Source: Dermatemys mawii (lineage: Eukaryota; Chordata; Testudines; Dermatemydidae). Taken from it: a stretch of 64,000 nt of DNA. The stretch lies in NCBI GenBank assembly GCA_007922305.1, contig ML677365.1:15312721-15376720 (forward strand), in the 5' to 3' direction. Below are positions 35,467-45,572 of the stretch, one piece after another. The position numbers and the translations under genes are program-made. The notes under the pieces are model-generated. The model was not told where the DNA came from, ran no database searches, and was given only the letters and a program-made list of their open reading frames with translations. Within the stretch, counting starts at the first letter, position 1; each line of letters begins with the position of its first letter.

Positions 35467-38395
35467 CTAGAAAGGAAAAGAAAAAGACAAAGTATTCTAA
35501 CGACAAACTTTTATGCAATATCCTATGCAGGACCTCATACCTCTACCAATAATTTTTTTAACAAGTCTGAAACACTTCTAAAATAATTTTCCTGTAACAA
35601 GTTTTCATGTATAGAGTATGTGAAGGTGCAGAATGCTAGTCTATAAAAAGGTTATTTACTCATTACTTCACCACTTGAAAGTACAATGCCCCCAAACTCA
35701 TGCTGATACAACTTTTACACCTCTCTGCACTATCCAGTATTTATAAATGTGCCAGATATCTTAACTATTATAACAAAATAATTCATTTAATTTTCAAAAA
35801 TATGTTACATAAAGATTGTTTATGAAATAAGTAAAAGTTGAAATAAACGCTAGTACAAATTGCATGCATTTCAACTAAATGCTGATTAGAGGTTTTCAAG
35901 GTCCGCAGTGAAGTCACAAAACTGCTACATTACACAACAAAGATGGTATGAGAAAGACAGGAAATGTTTCTTCAGGAACTCCAGTTGTGTGTTTTTATTG
36001 GTTTATTCTGATGGAAAAGTTTGCTACCTGACCTGGATGTTGCTTTTCTGGTGGCCAACTGGCATTTTGTTTAACTTGGCTTTAACTGTAGGAAGTTGTC
36101 AAAGAATCTAACTACAGGAGCAGAAGCAAGCTTCATCATCATGGGTGCCATCACATCTACCGGGACCTAAGCATCTGCCATCAAACTATTAGGCCTCCAT
36201 TACCCTAAACATGAAAAATATTCTGACTATATGAGGGGAGTAGACCAGAGGACACCAACATCTGAGTTGGGTACAATTAAACCTTAGTCAAAACCTGAGA
36301 TGTGAACCTGTTTCCAGTACTATCCACTCCACAGGGTGTCATTTTTCCTTCCATACCTGATTCCTATTTTTCTATTTTTGCTTTCTGAGTAATGAAAGTT
36401 TGGCTTAGCCAGTGAGAACTCCTCTCTCTCTGCAGCACCACTATGGACCTGTACTAAACAGACAAGCTATAGATAGTGCTCTCAGTGCAATTCTGCTAGA
36501 AGTTTGCCAGTTTTGAAATGGCTAATAAGTCCATGTGCCATGCCTGTAACTTCCTGGCAGATATGTTGCTTGCTCTGGCAGTTCAATTCTTCATCTCTAT
36601 GATTACATACAATTCTATAAAAACAGTAAATTTTAAAAAGTGTTACATTTTCAGTTTAAACCCTGAAGGGTTAGTAAATGTCAAAGGTTAAGATTGTACA
36701 TGCAACTTTAACTCTGCCTCAGTTCATTAAAGCCAACACCTGCTTAAGTACACAGGAGAAATATGCAACCCTGCAAGGTTAGCAGGCACCCTGCCATAAT
36801 ACATGATCATCTTTCAAGTTTGTCCAAGGCCCTTACTACAAACCTTGTGCATATCAAGTCAGTTGGAGTTTTTGCCTCAGCCCATATGCTGTTTCACTAG
36901 CCAGCTCACTGCAAAGCTAAATCTAGCTGCAGATATATGCACAACAAGTTCTTCATGATGGAGGGTCAGCTGGCTCAAACCTGAGCAGTGCTGTGACCCC
37001 GTATGCTGGTCATAACACCCAGAGTGGAGAACTGGATCCAGCCCCATTGGACAGGAGCCACTGCTGAGGCATGAGTGCAGGACAGGCTCCTCCTCCAGGT
37101 CCCGTCTGTCACCCTCCATCACCCCCTCTGCTGACACTGCTGCTCCTTCTCATTTGCCAAATCAATTTATTTTTAAAAAAAAAAAATTAAAAAAATCATT
37201 AAACCCAGGACTTTTACTATATTTACAGTTACTACTCTGTGATTCCATGACACATCTACAGCCCAAGTTATACTGAGCAGATGGTTTACTACTTTATCCA
37301 GAATGATGCCCATGAATTCAGCACTGAAAAATGGATTTACTAAAGAGGAAGTATGCTAAAAATCAAATAATCAGAGCTCAAAAGTATCAAAAAGATAAAG
37401 AAAAGTTACTAGCCAATTAAAATTAACAAATTTAGCTAATTGTAAATCACTAGTGGAATGTCTTTAAAGAAGAAAGAACTCAGATATGTGCCGGACAACA
37501 TCACCCATGAACGGCACACTTTGGCCACCTTAGGTTTAGCATAAAAAATGACAAGTCACCACTGGCTTGAACACTGATGCCCCATTATAAAGTTTAAATG
37601 TTTATACAGAATACATGATAATCTGTTATAAAGATTTTACCATCTTGAATTTGAGATAGCTACATAACTCAAAAGAGACTAAACCACAAGCAAGCCTTTC
37701 ACTCAACCCAAACTAGTTCAATTAAAAGTGCAAATGCTGCAGGGAGAATTTTAATTTCTGTATTTATCCTATTTTTCATATCCCTCAGCCAGAAAGTCAG
37801 GGTCACTTAGTAACACCATGAGCCCAAATGTAATGATCTCAGAGGGAACGAAGAATTATAAATGAGACATTTTTAGAAGTTCTAAAATAGCTTTGATAGT
37901 CAGAAAAGTGTTGCAGTTTTCAAGTCCAATCTCTTGACTCACTCCAGAATAGAAGCAAGCATGTGTTGTTTCCCATCAGAAAGTGGAGAGCCCAAACTTT
38001 CCAATGTTAATAGCTCTTGCTTCTAATTCTGATGTATCAAGAGATATCAGACCTTAAACCTGCAACTGGTTCAGGACCATCCAGGGTCTCAGGCCAGAGT
38101 ACTCTGGGTGAAGATAAGAATTCCAAAATTGAGGGACAGAAGGTAACATTTCAGATGGATTGATTAAATAAATGGCAGCTATTTCAAACTACTTAATGGT
38201 TTGGAATGTTATATATAGTCATGAGGTCAAAGAATTGGTGGGCTAAGTAAGCAAAGGCTAAAAGTATGTAATTCGCAGGTTTCACTACCATACAATTACT
38301 TGACTAGACATAAACATTAAAAGAAAGTTAATGCGAAGTGCAAAGTTAAGCACTGAAAAGTAAAGAAATGCTAGAATTAAGGTATCCAATATTAC
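35467..38395. other. Intron sequence, no supported element
   Basis: A GC-richer patch at about 36950-37140 has a minus-strand frame of about 86 codons with no family resemblance. It is followed by an A-rich run at about 37172-37195. Nothing else is recognised. Confidence 0.5.
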
Positions 38396-38491
38396 CTTAA
38401 TTTGGCCCTCTGGTGTATACGCATTATAATAGTCTTTATTTACATAATCACATACTATTTTTTCTACTAGACCACTCACTTCTTCTTTGAG
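38396..38491 (-). CDS. Candidate extra (cassette) exon of the BLTP1 locus
   Basis: A 96-nt segment has an acceptor gttctctgagcatccag, a donor ATTAAG|gtaata and an open frame of 32 residues, LKEEVSGLVEKIVCDYVNKD then YYNAYTPEGQIK. It is phase 0 at both ends, so it could be spliced between the 41264-41095 and 35466-35272 exons without disturbing the frame. The amino-acid composition is protein-like and unlike nearby intron DNA. I do not recall whether BLTP1 contains this segment. The acceptor's pyrimidine tract is weak. It could be a real constitutive or alternative exon, or chance. Confidence 0.5.
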
Positions 38492-38554
38492 CTGGATGCT
38501 CAGAGAACCTTAGTTCTGGCATCTCCTAAATTTTGTGGGCTTCAGTTTCAAACC

Positions 38555-38885
38555 TCACATAGCAATAGCTGCAAGTAACACTTTTGACAATCTCCAGTTG
38601 GCTAGGAGACTCCATTCCATCCTGGAAGATACAGATTTGGCCTCACCTCTTCATACCTTCATCACCTCTCAGCTGCATTATAGTAGTGCAATATCTTGGC
38701 ATAAAACCTTCAAAACTTAGGAAACTCCAGCTAATATAGAATATTGCAGAACATTTCATGAGCAACTGAGGTTTTCGCAATCACATTAGACCTATCTTCC
38801 AGTCTCTACAATGGCTTCCAATCAACATCAAGGTCCAGACCTTCTCCTCAAATCAGTCCAAGGGCTACGCTTAGGATAACTACAG
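38555..38885 (+). mobile_element. LINE reverse-transcriptase C-terminal fragment (CR1/L2 clade)
   Basis: The plus strand reads 'cttcatcacctctcagctgc' then 'acaatggcttccaatcaaca'. In translation this resembles the LINE block (S/T)SRLDYCN...LQ.VQNAAAR...HW.PIxxR. It is badly decayed, with frameshifts throughout. Confidence 0.5.
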
Positions 38886-39124
38886 ACAATCTAAAGGTCC
38901 AGGATAAACACCGTGATTGACAAATATATTCCTCTGGTACAATGAAATTCTCAGTAGTAAGGGTAAAGCTCATTTATACGGCAACAGTTCCACATATACA
39001 AAAAAAAATTAAAACAAAACCCCACCAAAACAGGACACTCAACTGCACATTTCTCCCTCTGAAGAAAAAGAGGAGAGAACAAACAATGTGTGACATGTGT
39101 GTGTATATGTGGTTTGATGCCCTA

Positions 39125-39170
39125 CTGGAAGGTGCTCAGATATAGTGATGAGTGCCATACGAAACCTATA
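39125..39170 (+). repeat. MIR-like tail fragment
   Basis: The motif 'aaggtgctcagatatagtga' then 'tgagtgccatacgaaacc' matches the MIR/L2 tail. It resembles the tails at 8245 and 40560. Confidence 0.5.
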
Positions 39171-40020
39171 CAGTACCTAAATAGCATACTTTTAACAAGT
39201 ATTTTTGTGTGAATCGTCATAGGTTTTTCAAAAGGAAACTGAAAAAACAGCATTCTACCATATGAAATTATATTGAAACCCATGTGAATCATCAGCAGGG
39301 TTTAGATCCTTTAGATCCATCACACAGACCTCTGCAACTTCACCTAACCATATAATTAAAAGCAGTAATATGTTGCCATTCTCTATGTGGACCAGCATTA
39401 GCAGAAGATGAAACAAGTTTTCAGCGGATTTCCCAGATATTTGTTGACAGTACAGGAATAGTGAGATTCAGTAATCCTGGGTTCCGTTTCTGACTCTGAA
39501 GGAGAGTTTGCTCGATTGAGTGCAGACTCTTTTTTCCAATACTCTCTCAAACTGTCCTTGTCTTGCCTCTTTGGCACCCCAGCTCCTCGTACTGGACCCA
39601 TTCTCCCTCAAGTAACCTGTCTCAACCCTCAACTCCTCAAGGTATCTCCTCCCAGTCTCTCCTTTACTGCTAGATTAGTCATCTTACCCAACCCCACCGA
39701 GCTCCCATGCCCCAGTTCCTTGCTCAGCAAATCCCAGTTCCTTCCTTCCAGCTCCTCATTTGGTCTCTCTCTCTCCACCACCCTGGCATACAGTCTCATC
39801 CCTGCTCATGTTTCCCGTCTCCCTTGTCCCCGACATGGAGGATAACCATCTATTACTGCTCTTTATTCCTTCAGCTCAAATGGAAGAGGTCTGTATAGTG
39901 AACCTCAAGTTCCAGGGTTTAATTCCTGCTGACAACGCTCAGCAACTTTGAAAAAAATCAGGCCCTAATTATCTCCAGTTGGGCATCCACTTATTGAGAC
40001 ACCTCAAAATGTGTGACCTG
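39171..40020. other. Intron sequence, pyrimidine-rich block 39510-39870, no gene
   Basis: The C/T-rich block is probably an old repeat, but I cannot name it. Open frames in it look like composition artefacts. Confidence 0.4.
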
Positions 40021-40095
40021 ACTAACTAATTTTGGCTTAAATCTCTCTGCACTGCAGTTCTCTATCTATAAAAATAAGGAAGTGTTATTATCCCC

Positions 40096-40550
40096 TGTGA
40101 CAAATTGCTGACAGCTAGCAAGTGAGTCAGCACTCTGATCATTCTGGTATTAATTAGTTTCCCCAGAAAGGTCTGATTAGGGAATTTAATTCCCCAATCA
40201 GGACAGAAGACTAGGTGAACTAAAAGATGAATTAGCCTATCAGCTGATAAAAAAGGCATAGGAAGGAAGTGCAGGAGAGAGAAGCAGGGCTAGCTAAGCC
40301 AAGAGTCAGAGAGATCTCAGGATCTCTCTGACTCTTGGCTTAGCTAGCCCTGCTTCTCAGGGAAGGACAACTTTTTCTTTGAGCCCTGAGAGAGGGCTGA
40401 GAATCCAAGGACAGTGTAAATAGTACTGTTGCACAAAAATATAAAGTTATTGATGGAGAGAACAAACAGCACAGTGTGGATATTCAAGTAATGGAGCCAG
40501 TGCAGGTTTCTGTGGTGCAAGGCAGCTGCAGAGGATCACACCTTGTTACA
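40096..40550. mobile_element. Solo LTR containing a perfect 38-bp hairpin
   Basis: The 455-bp insert starts TGTGACAAATTGC and ends CCTTGTTACA. CCCC flanks both sides, giving a 4-5 bp low-complexity duplication. The host MIR continues across it, which supports these borders. A long exact palindrome lies inside. Confidence 0.75.
40279..40358. repeat. Perfect inverted repeat: 38-bp arms, 4-nt loop
   Basis: The left arm 40279-40316 starts gagaagcagggctagctaag and ends gagagatc. The right arm 40321-40358 is its exact complement, and the loop is TCAG. All 38 pairs match by direct reading. Confidence 0.95.
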
Positions 40551-40994
40551 CCCCCACAGGAGTGTTATGGAGATAAATGAATTAATGTTTATGAGGCAAC
40601 TAAAAACTATAGTGATGAGTGCAACAGAAATCTTGTAAAAAGAAATTCATACTCAATATAAACATTGGATGGTATGTAGTAAATCAGTCATGAGACCATA
40701 TACACAAGAATTGGGATAAAAAGAAATACCACACAGCATCATGGTTCACCTAACACGGTCTCACCCCGTGCAATGAATGAGGCAGGAATTCCCTGGAAAA
40801 AGTAGTATGCGATCATGTAATTAAACACTGTATCATAATGCATGTATGTGGTGGGGTGGCATTCCCACCCCTATGCAAGACTGGAGTAGGGCAAGCCAGA
40901 GCAGCTGCACAGACTGGCAACCAATCAGGGAAGGCCTGGAAGAGAGTCAACCAGGGCCGGGCTCAGCCATATATACAGGTGGCACAGCACGTAT

Positions 40995-40995
<1 letters not shown>

Positions 40996-41027
<32 letters not shown>

Positions 41028-41052
41028 TATATATATACACATACACACACTG
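40996..41052 (+). repeat. (CA)n/(TA)n microsatellite
   Basis: A run of CA dinucleotides is flanked by tatata tracts, followed by a shorter CA run. It lies about 45 bp from the splice donor of the next exon. Confidence 0.9.
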
Positions 41053-41094
41053 AGCAAATACATGTAAAATTTACTGTAGATAAAAATATCTTAC

Positions 41095-41264
41095 CTTCTG
41101 TCCCATGATTATAGGTAGCAAATGGCCGAGTAAATTGAATTCAGCCATAGAGATTGTGATGGTACACTTAAGAATGGTAAAGCTTGTGAGTCGAGTGGGA
41201 ATGTATTCCTCCAAAGATGCTATTTCTTCTGAGTTTGGCATAGTTCTATTTCCTTCCACAATAT
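41095..41264 (-). CDS. BLTP1: BLTP1 exon
   Basis: The exon is 170 nt, with acceptor attgattttag and donor cagaag|gtaaga. It begins with AT, which completes a GAT (Asp) codon with the G left by the 43900-43709 exon. It then encodes 56 residues from IVEGNRTMPNSEEIASLEEY to EFNLLGHLLPIIMGQK. It ends in phase 0. The run TRLTSFTILKCTITISMAEF alternates hydrophobic and polar residues as expected for beta strands of the lipid-transfer groove. Confidence 0.88.
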
Positions 41265-41339
41265 CTAAAATCAATCACGATTGTACAAATAAATTCAGCA
41301 TATGATTAAAATAAGTAAGTGAATTATCTTAAAATTCAT

Positions 41340-41546
41340 TGATCCTAAGGCCAGAATGGACCATTGTGATCATCTAGCCTGACTCTCTGTATAACACAGG
41401 CCATAGAATTTCCCCAAAATAATTCATGGAGTATATCTTTCAGAAAACCATCCAATCTTGATTTAAAAATTGCCTGCGACAAAGAATCCATCACAACCTT
41501 TAGTAAATTGTTCCACTGGTTAATTATTCTCACTGCTAAAAATAAA
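41340..41546 (-). mobile_element. CR1-type LINE 3' fragment, antisense
   Basis: The text 'aatggaccattgtgatcatc' then 'cagaaaaccatccaatcttg' and 'attgttccactggttaatta' is a CR1-clade 3' region in antisense. It lies about 75 bp upstream of the acceptor at 41265. Confidence 0.7.
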
Positions 41547-41940
41547 ACGAGGAATACTAGTGGCACCTTAGAGACTAACCAGTTTATTTCAGCATAAGCT
41601 TTCGTGGGCTTTAGCCCACTTCATCGGATGCATAGATGGAACACACAAAAATAAGGTGCATTTATATACACAGAAAGCATAAAAAATTGGAAATTACCAT
41701 ACCAATTCTAAGAGGCTGTTTAATTTGGATGAGCCATTATCAGCAGGAGGAAAAAAAAAAGCCCTTTGTAGTGATAATTAAGTGATCTGTGTCTGGCAGT
41801 CGACAAGAAGGTGTTGAAAGGAAACTTAGCTAGGGAAATAAATTCAATTAGTGTAATGACTAAGTCATTCAGAGTCCCAGTTTAACTCTTGGTTGATAGT
41901 GTCCAATTTGTAATTAATTCCAGTTCTTAAAACTGTTAAA
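41547..41940 (-). mobile_element. Inserted retroelement 3' tail (family uncertain, perhaps Penelope-like)
   Basis: It opens 'agtggcaccttagagactaa' and 'cataagctttcgtgggcttt', the reverse complement of a widespread reptile tail ('agcccacgaaagcttatgc...tctctaaggtgccac'). A sense-orientation relative is at 61438-61572. It interrupts the CR1-like sequence, which resumes at about 41935. Confidence 0.6.
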
Positions 41941-43200
41941 AATGTATGCCTTACATTATTTGCCATCTGAATTGGTATAGCTTCAACTTCCAGCCATTGG
42001 ATCGATTTATACCTTTCTCTGCTTGAAGAGCCCATTATTAAACATTAGTTCCCCACATCGATACTCGAAGACTGTAATTAAGTCACCCTTTCACCTTCTC
42101 TTTGTTAATCTAAATAGATTATATTCTTATGTTATGTCCTTATGATCTTGTTGAGCACTCTCAGTCTATCACTATAAGGCAAGTTTTCTAATTGTTGAAT
42201 CATTCTCCTGGCTCTTCTCTGTACCAACTCCAATTTATCAATATCCTTCTTCAATTGTGGGCACCAGAACAGGACAAAGTATTCCAGCAGTGGTCGCACC
42301 AGTGCCAAATACAGAGGTAAAATAAGTTATCTACTCCTATTCAAAATTCCTCCTTGGGTCACAGCATTGCACTGGGAGCTCATGTTCAGCTGATTATCCA
42401 TCACAACACTCAAATCTCTTTCAGAGTCTCTGCTTCCCAGGATAGAGTCCCCGCTTCCCAGGATAGAGTCCCCTATCTTGTAAATATAGCCTATATTGTT
42501 TGTTCCTAGATGTATACATTTACATTTAGCCATAGTAAAACACGTATTGGTTGTTTGCACCCATATTACCAAGCCATCCAGATCACTCTGAAACAATGGT
42601 CTGTCCTCTTCATTATCTACTATTCCCCAATTTTTGGGTCATCTGCCAATTTTATTAGTGATGATTTTACATTTTCTTCCAGGTAATTCATAAAAATGTT
42701 CAACAGCACACAGCCAAAATCTGATTCCTGCAGGGCCCTCTGGAAACAGACTCACATGATGACTATTCCCCACTCACAGTTACACTTTGAGATCTATCAG
42801 TTTTTAATCCATTTAAGGTGGGTTGTGCTAATTTTATATCATTCTAATTTTTTTTAATCAAAATGTTATGCAGTACCAAGTCAAACACCTTACCAAAGTC
42901 TAAGTATATTAAATCAACTTGATTAACTTTATCAACCAAAGCAAGATATCAAGTTAGTTTGACGGGATCTATTTTCTGTATACCCATGTTAATTTGATTT
43001 GAATTACATCACCCTCCTTTTGTTCTTTATTAATCGAGTCCCATTATCAGCTGTTCCATTACCTTGCTTGTCCAGCTGATAGGCCAAAAATTACCTGTAA
43101 ATATTTTCTCCAATGTCTGGTACAGTATTTTTTGTGGATTAGTAAAACATGCAATTTTTTATCTTTATCTCTCTATATTTGCGAATAATATCCTTTGTAT
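41941..43200 (-). mobile_element. CR1 LINE, antisense, decayed
   Basis: The complement of 42596-42327 keeps CR1 RT-domain-like text (MAKCKCIHLGTNN, DLSVVMDNQLNMSSQC). Flanking antisense motifs such as 'taatttttgggtcatctgcc' fall at about 42630, where a FADDTK-like motif would be. A 17-bp unit (ctcccaggatagagtcc type) is doubled at about 42430-42470. Confidence 0.75.
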
Positions 43201-43708
43201 ATTACGCTCTACCTAATGCTAAATATAATAATAATGAATTATTTTCCTCACTTGGAAATCCACACTTGTAGATACACATGAGCTCTCTATTTTATCTAAA
43301 ATGTTAATATTAATAGCTGGCCGTAACTGGTGTCTATTTCCTTTTTCAGTTTAATCCCATTATTTCATAAACATTAACACAACATTAAGGGTTTCCTTTT
43401 ATTTTCTCGGATTTTAGAGGAAAAAATACACTCAGGAGTGTGGATGTTGTGATGATACAAAGCCTCCACAAAAGTGGTATATCCTGGACAGAGAATGGCA
43501 TAGCTAGGGGGCTGCCAGGGCATAAGCTGATTCACTTTACCCTCCCTCTTAGCCTTTGCTGGTGCGATTCCCATGAAAGCACAGGCAGAGATTAAATTTC
43601 CTCTCTGCATCCCTACTTTCACTATTTGCAGTTTGCACCTTTCAGCAGTGCTGAATCTGGTCTATTATATGTACAAAAACCATATGCATAATTAAATAAG
43701 CAGCATAC
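43201..43708. other. Intron sequence, nothing recognised
   Basis: An 82-codon minus frame at 43622-43374 shows no family resemblance and no splice framing. Confidence 0.5.
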
Positions 43709-43900
43709 CTGGTTTGGGCTTGTTATATGGCTCATATTCATGTTCCACAGCACAAACTAACATTTTCATAATCCTGTGTACTGCACTGCTATCCAGTCGA
43801 AGATGAAGTGGACCTACAATGAGGCTTTTTGTAGACATCTCCTGCACATTTACACAATCTTCACTCTTCGATGAAGAAAGGTCTTGCTGATTTCCAGAAA
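43709..43900 (-). CDS. BLTP1: BLTP1 exon
   Basis: The exon is 192 nt, with acceptor cttttatttag and donor aaaccag|gtatgc. It begins with TT, completing a GTT (Val) codon with the previous exon's G. It carries 63 full codons starting SGNQQDLSSSKSEDCVNVQE, a polar Ser/Asp-rich linker. The linker is followed by SLIVGPLHLRLDSSAVHRIM and KMLVCAVEHEYEPYNKPKP. It leaves one G. The shift from a low-complexity acidic linker to a beta-rich stretch suggests a loop emerging from the groove. Confidence 0.88.
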
Positions 43901-44560
43901 CTAAATAAAAGTGTATTTTTTTCAGTCAGTAAAATGAATGATGGCAATTAGGAATATCAAAGTATTAATTTTGTCAATTATTTTTTGATACTGCTCTTAC
44001 AACCCCACATTTATTATCAGAAAAAAAATTACACAGGAAGCATAATTAAGTAAATGCAACACTTCTATTAGCCAGATTTAATCTATACTTTTAAGAATTT
44101 TTATTCCTTTTCATGTTGAGAAAACTAAGGGTATGATTCTGTGCTGTACAATATATAAGAGCAGACTCAGGGTGGGAGGACTAAGGTGGCTTTACACCAT
44201 GTTTTTGGAAGCCAAAAAAATACCCAGATAATTTGGGCAGCCCTAGGAAATTGTCTAAATTACAGAAGCCTGATACCAGCTTCCTGTGGATAGCTGTGAT
44301 GCTCAAAATCTTTGCAGTGTGGCACTGTAGCCCCAATCCCAATAAACTCTAATGTGACCTAAACAAGGAGAATTCCTATCAAGTTGGAATTAGTGCATTT
44401 AAAGCCCTTTTACATGGCATAAAGGGGCCTGAGCAGAACTGAGAATCTCTCCCTAAATTATTGTAATAGAAATTGGATTGACAGTCACAGGAGATAAATC
44501 TCTCTCATTCATCCACACATGAGGTACAGCACAGGCAGTGAGAATGCAAAACTTCCTCAC
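43901..44560. other. Short intron, nothing recognised
   Basis: 660 bp lie between two exons. No repeat is identified. The text near 44130-44450 may be an old unnamed repeat. Confidence 0.5.
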
Positions 44561-44759
44561 CAATGTACTTCAGTCCTGTTTTTGAAGGACCACTCCAGGA
44601 ATGAAAGGGCTGTTCAAACTCCATGTCCAATTGATCTTTGGCCTCTGTGCTGAGACCACCATTAAGCATACCAATTATAGCTAAATGTGACGGCAGTTCT
44701 TGTGATATAAGCATTTGGAAGAAATGTATTGAAACCATCAACTCATTGTACATAGGCCA
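44561..44759 (-). CDS. BLTP1: BLTP1 exon
   Basis: The exon is 199 nt, with acceptor aatggttgtccag and donor tacattg|gtgagg. Phase 0 entry gives WPMYNELMVSIHFFQMLISQ, then ELPSHLAIIGMLNGGLSTEA and DMEFEQPFHSWSG, 66 codons in all, then one G. The frame is open further upstream to CAT/CTA codons, so an acceptor 25 nt upstream (aatgtag) is possible on signal strength. It would be out of phase with the preceding exon, so I chose this start. Confidence 0.82.
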
Positions 44760-45572
44760 CTGGACAACCATTAGATGGTAGTGACTACATTATAATAAAA
44801 CTATTTTATAGTAAAATACTTCAGCCAAATTCTTCTAACTTTACTGATTAGGTTTTATAACTTTTTTTACACTATTCATTAAAAGATTTCTTCACCTTTT
44901 CCTTAGTGTGTTTACTCAGGAAAGGTCCATTCAGACGCATTTCATTTTCAGTGATTTTTTTTTACAGTGAGTCAGCAGTTTTTATAGTGTCCTTGTAGAG
45001 TTAAAGTATCAAATAGCTTGCTGAAGGTCACACAAAACTAGAACCAGGATCAAACTCACTCCTAGCCCATTTCTCTAACCACATACAAAAGAATAGAGCA
45101 AATACAAACACAAGAAAAATCTGAGTCAAGGAAGAGCAAAGAGAGCCTAGTCCATTCCAAGAACTATATATCTTATGATATCTGGATAGCTGATAGCACA
45201 CCAAACTTCAAAATCCATCTGACCAAAGCGGTGCCAAATAGGAAACATACTTTTACCAAAACAAAAATAGAGACAGTTTGTGACAGGTAGGAAGGTGGTT
45301 TTATAAGAGCCTGCAGCACAGTATTTATTACTGCTACTGCAGAACTGGTGAGTGGGGAATCCGTAAGGTAGTGGTGATTAGAGTTTCACCTTGGTTTCTT
45401 GGAGTTTTCCAAACCTTTCCCTTGCAGACAACTGTTTCACCAAAACATAATCTTTAACTTCCATGGTCAAGCCGTCTTGTAAAAACTATGTTGTCTTTCA
45501 CTTGCTTAAGTGATTCCATAGATATAATATTAATACTTACCTAAAGTGATTGCATAGATATAATTTCCTCTG
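44760..45572. other. Intron with a MIR-like core at about 45000-45090
   Basis: The phrase 'ttgctgaaggtcacacaaaa' followed by 'ggatcaaactcactcctagc' matches the MIR core ('cttgcccaaggtcacacagc...'). The remainder is unremarkable. Confidence 0.45.

Larger units (their letters stand above)
40025..40630 (+). repeat. MIR/L2-type repeat split by an LTR
   Basis: The part before the LTR ends 'cagttctctatctataaaaa' then 'gtgttattatcccc', the MIR 'cctcagttttcccatctgtaaaatgggaataa' motif. The part after resumes 'cacaggagtgttatggagat' and 'aatgaattaatgtttatgag', the next MIR/L2 segment. The LTR at 40096-40550 therefore landed inside an older repeat. Confidence 0.65.
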
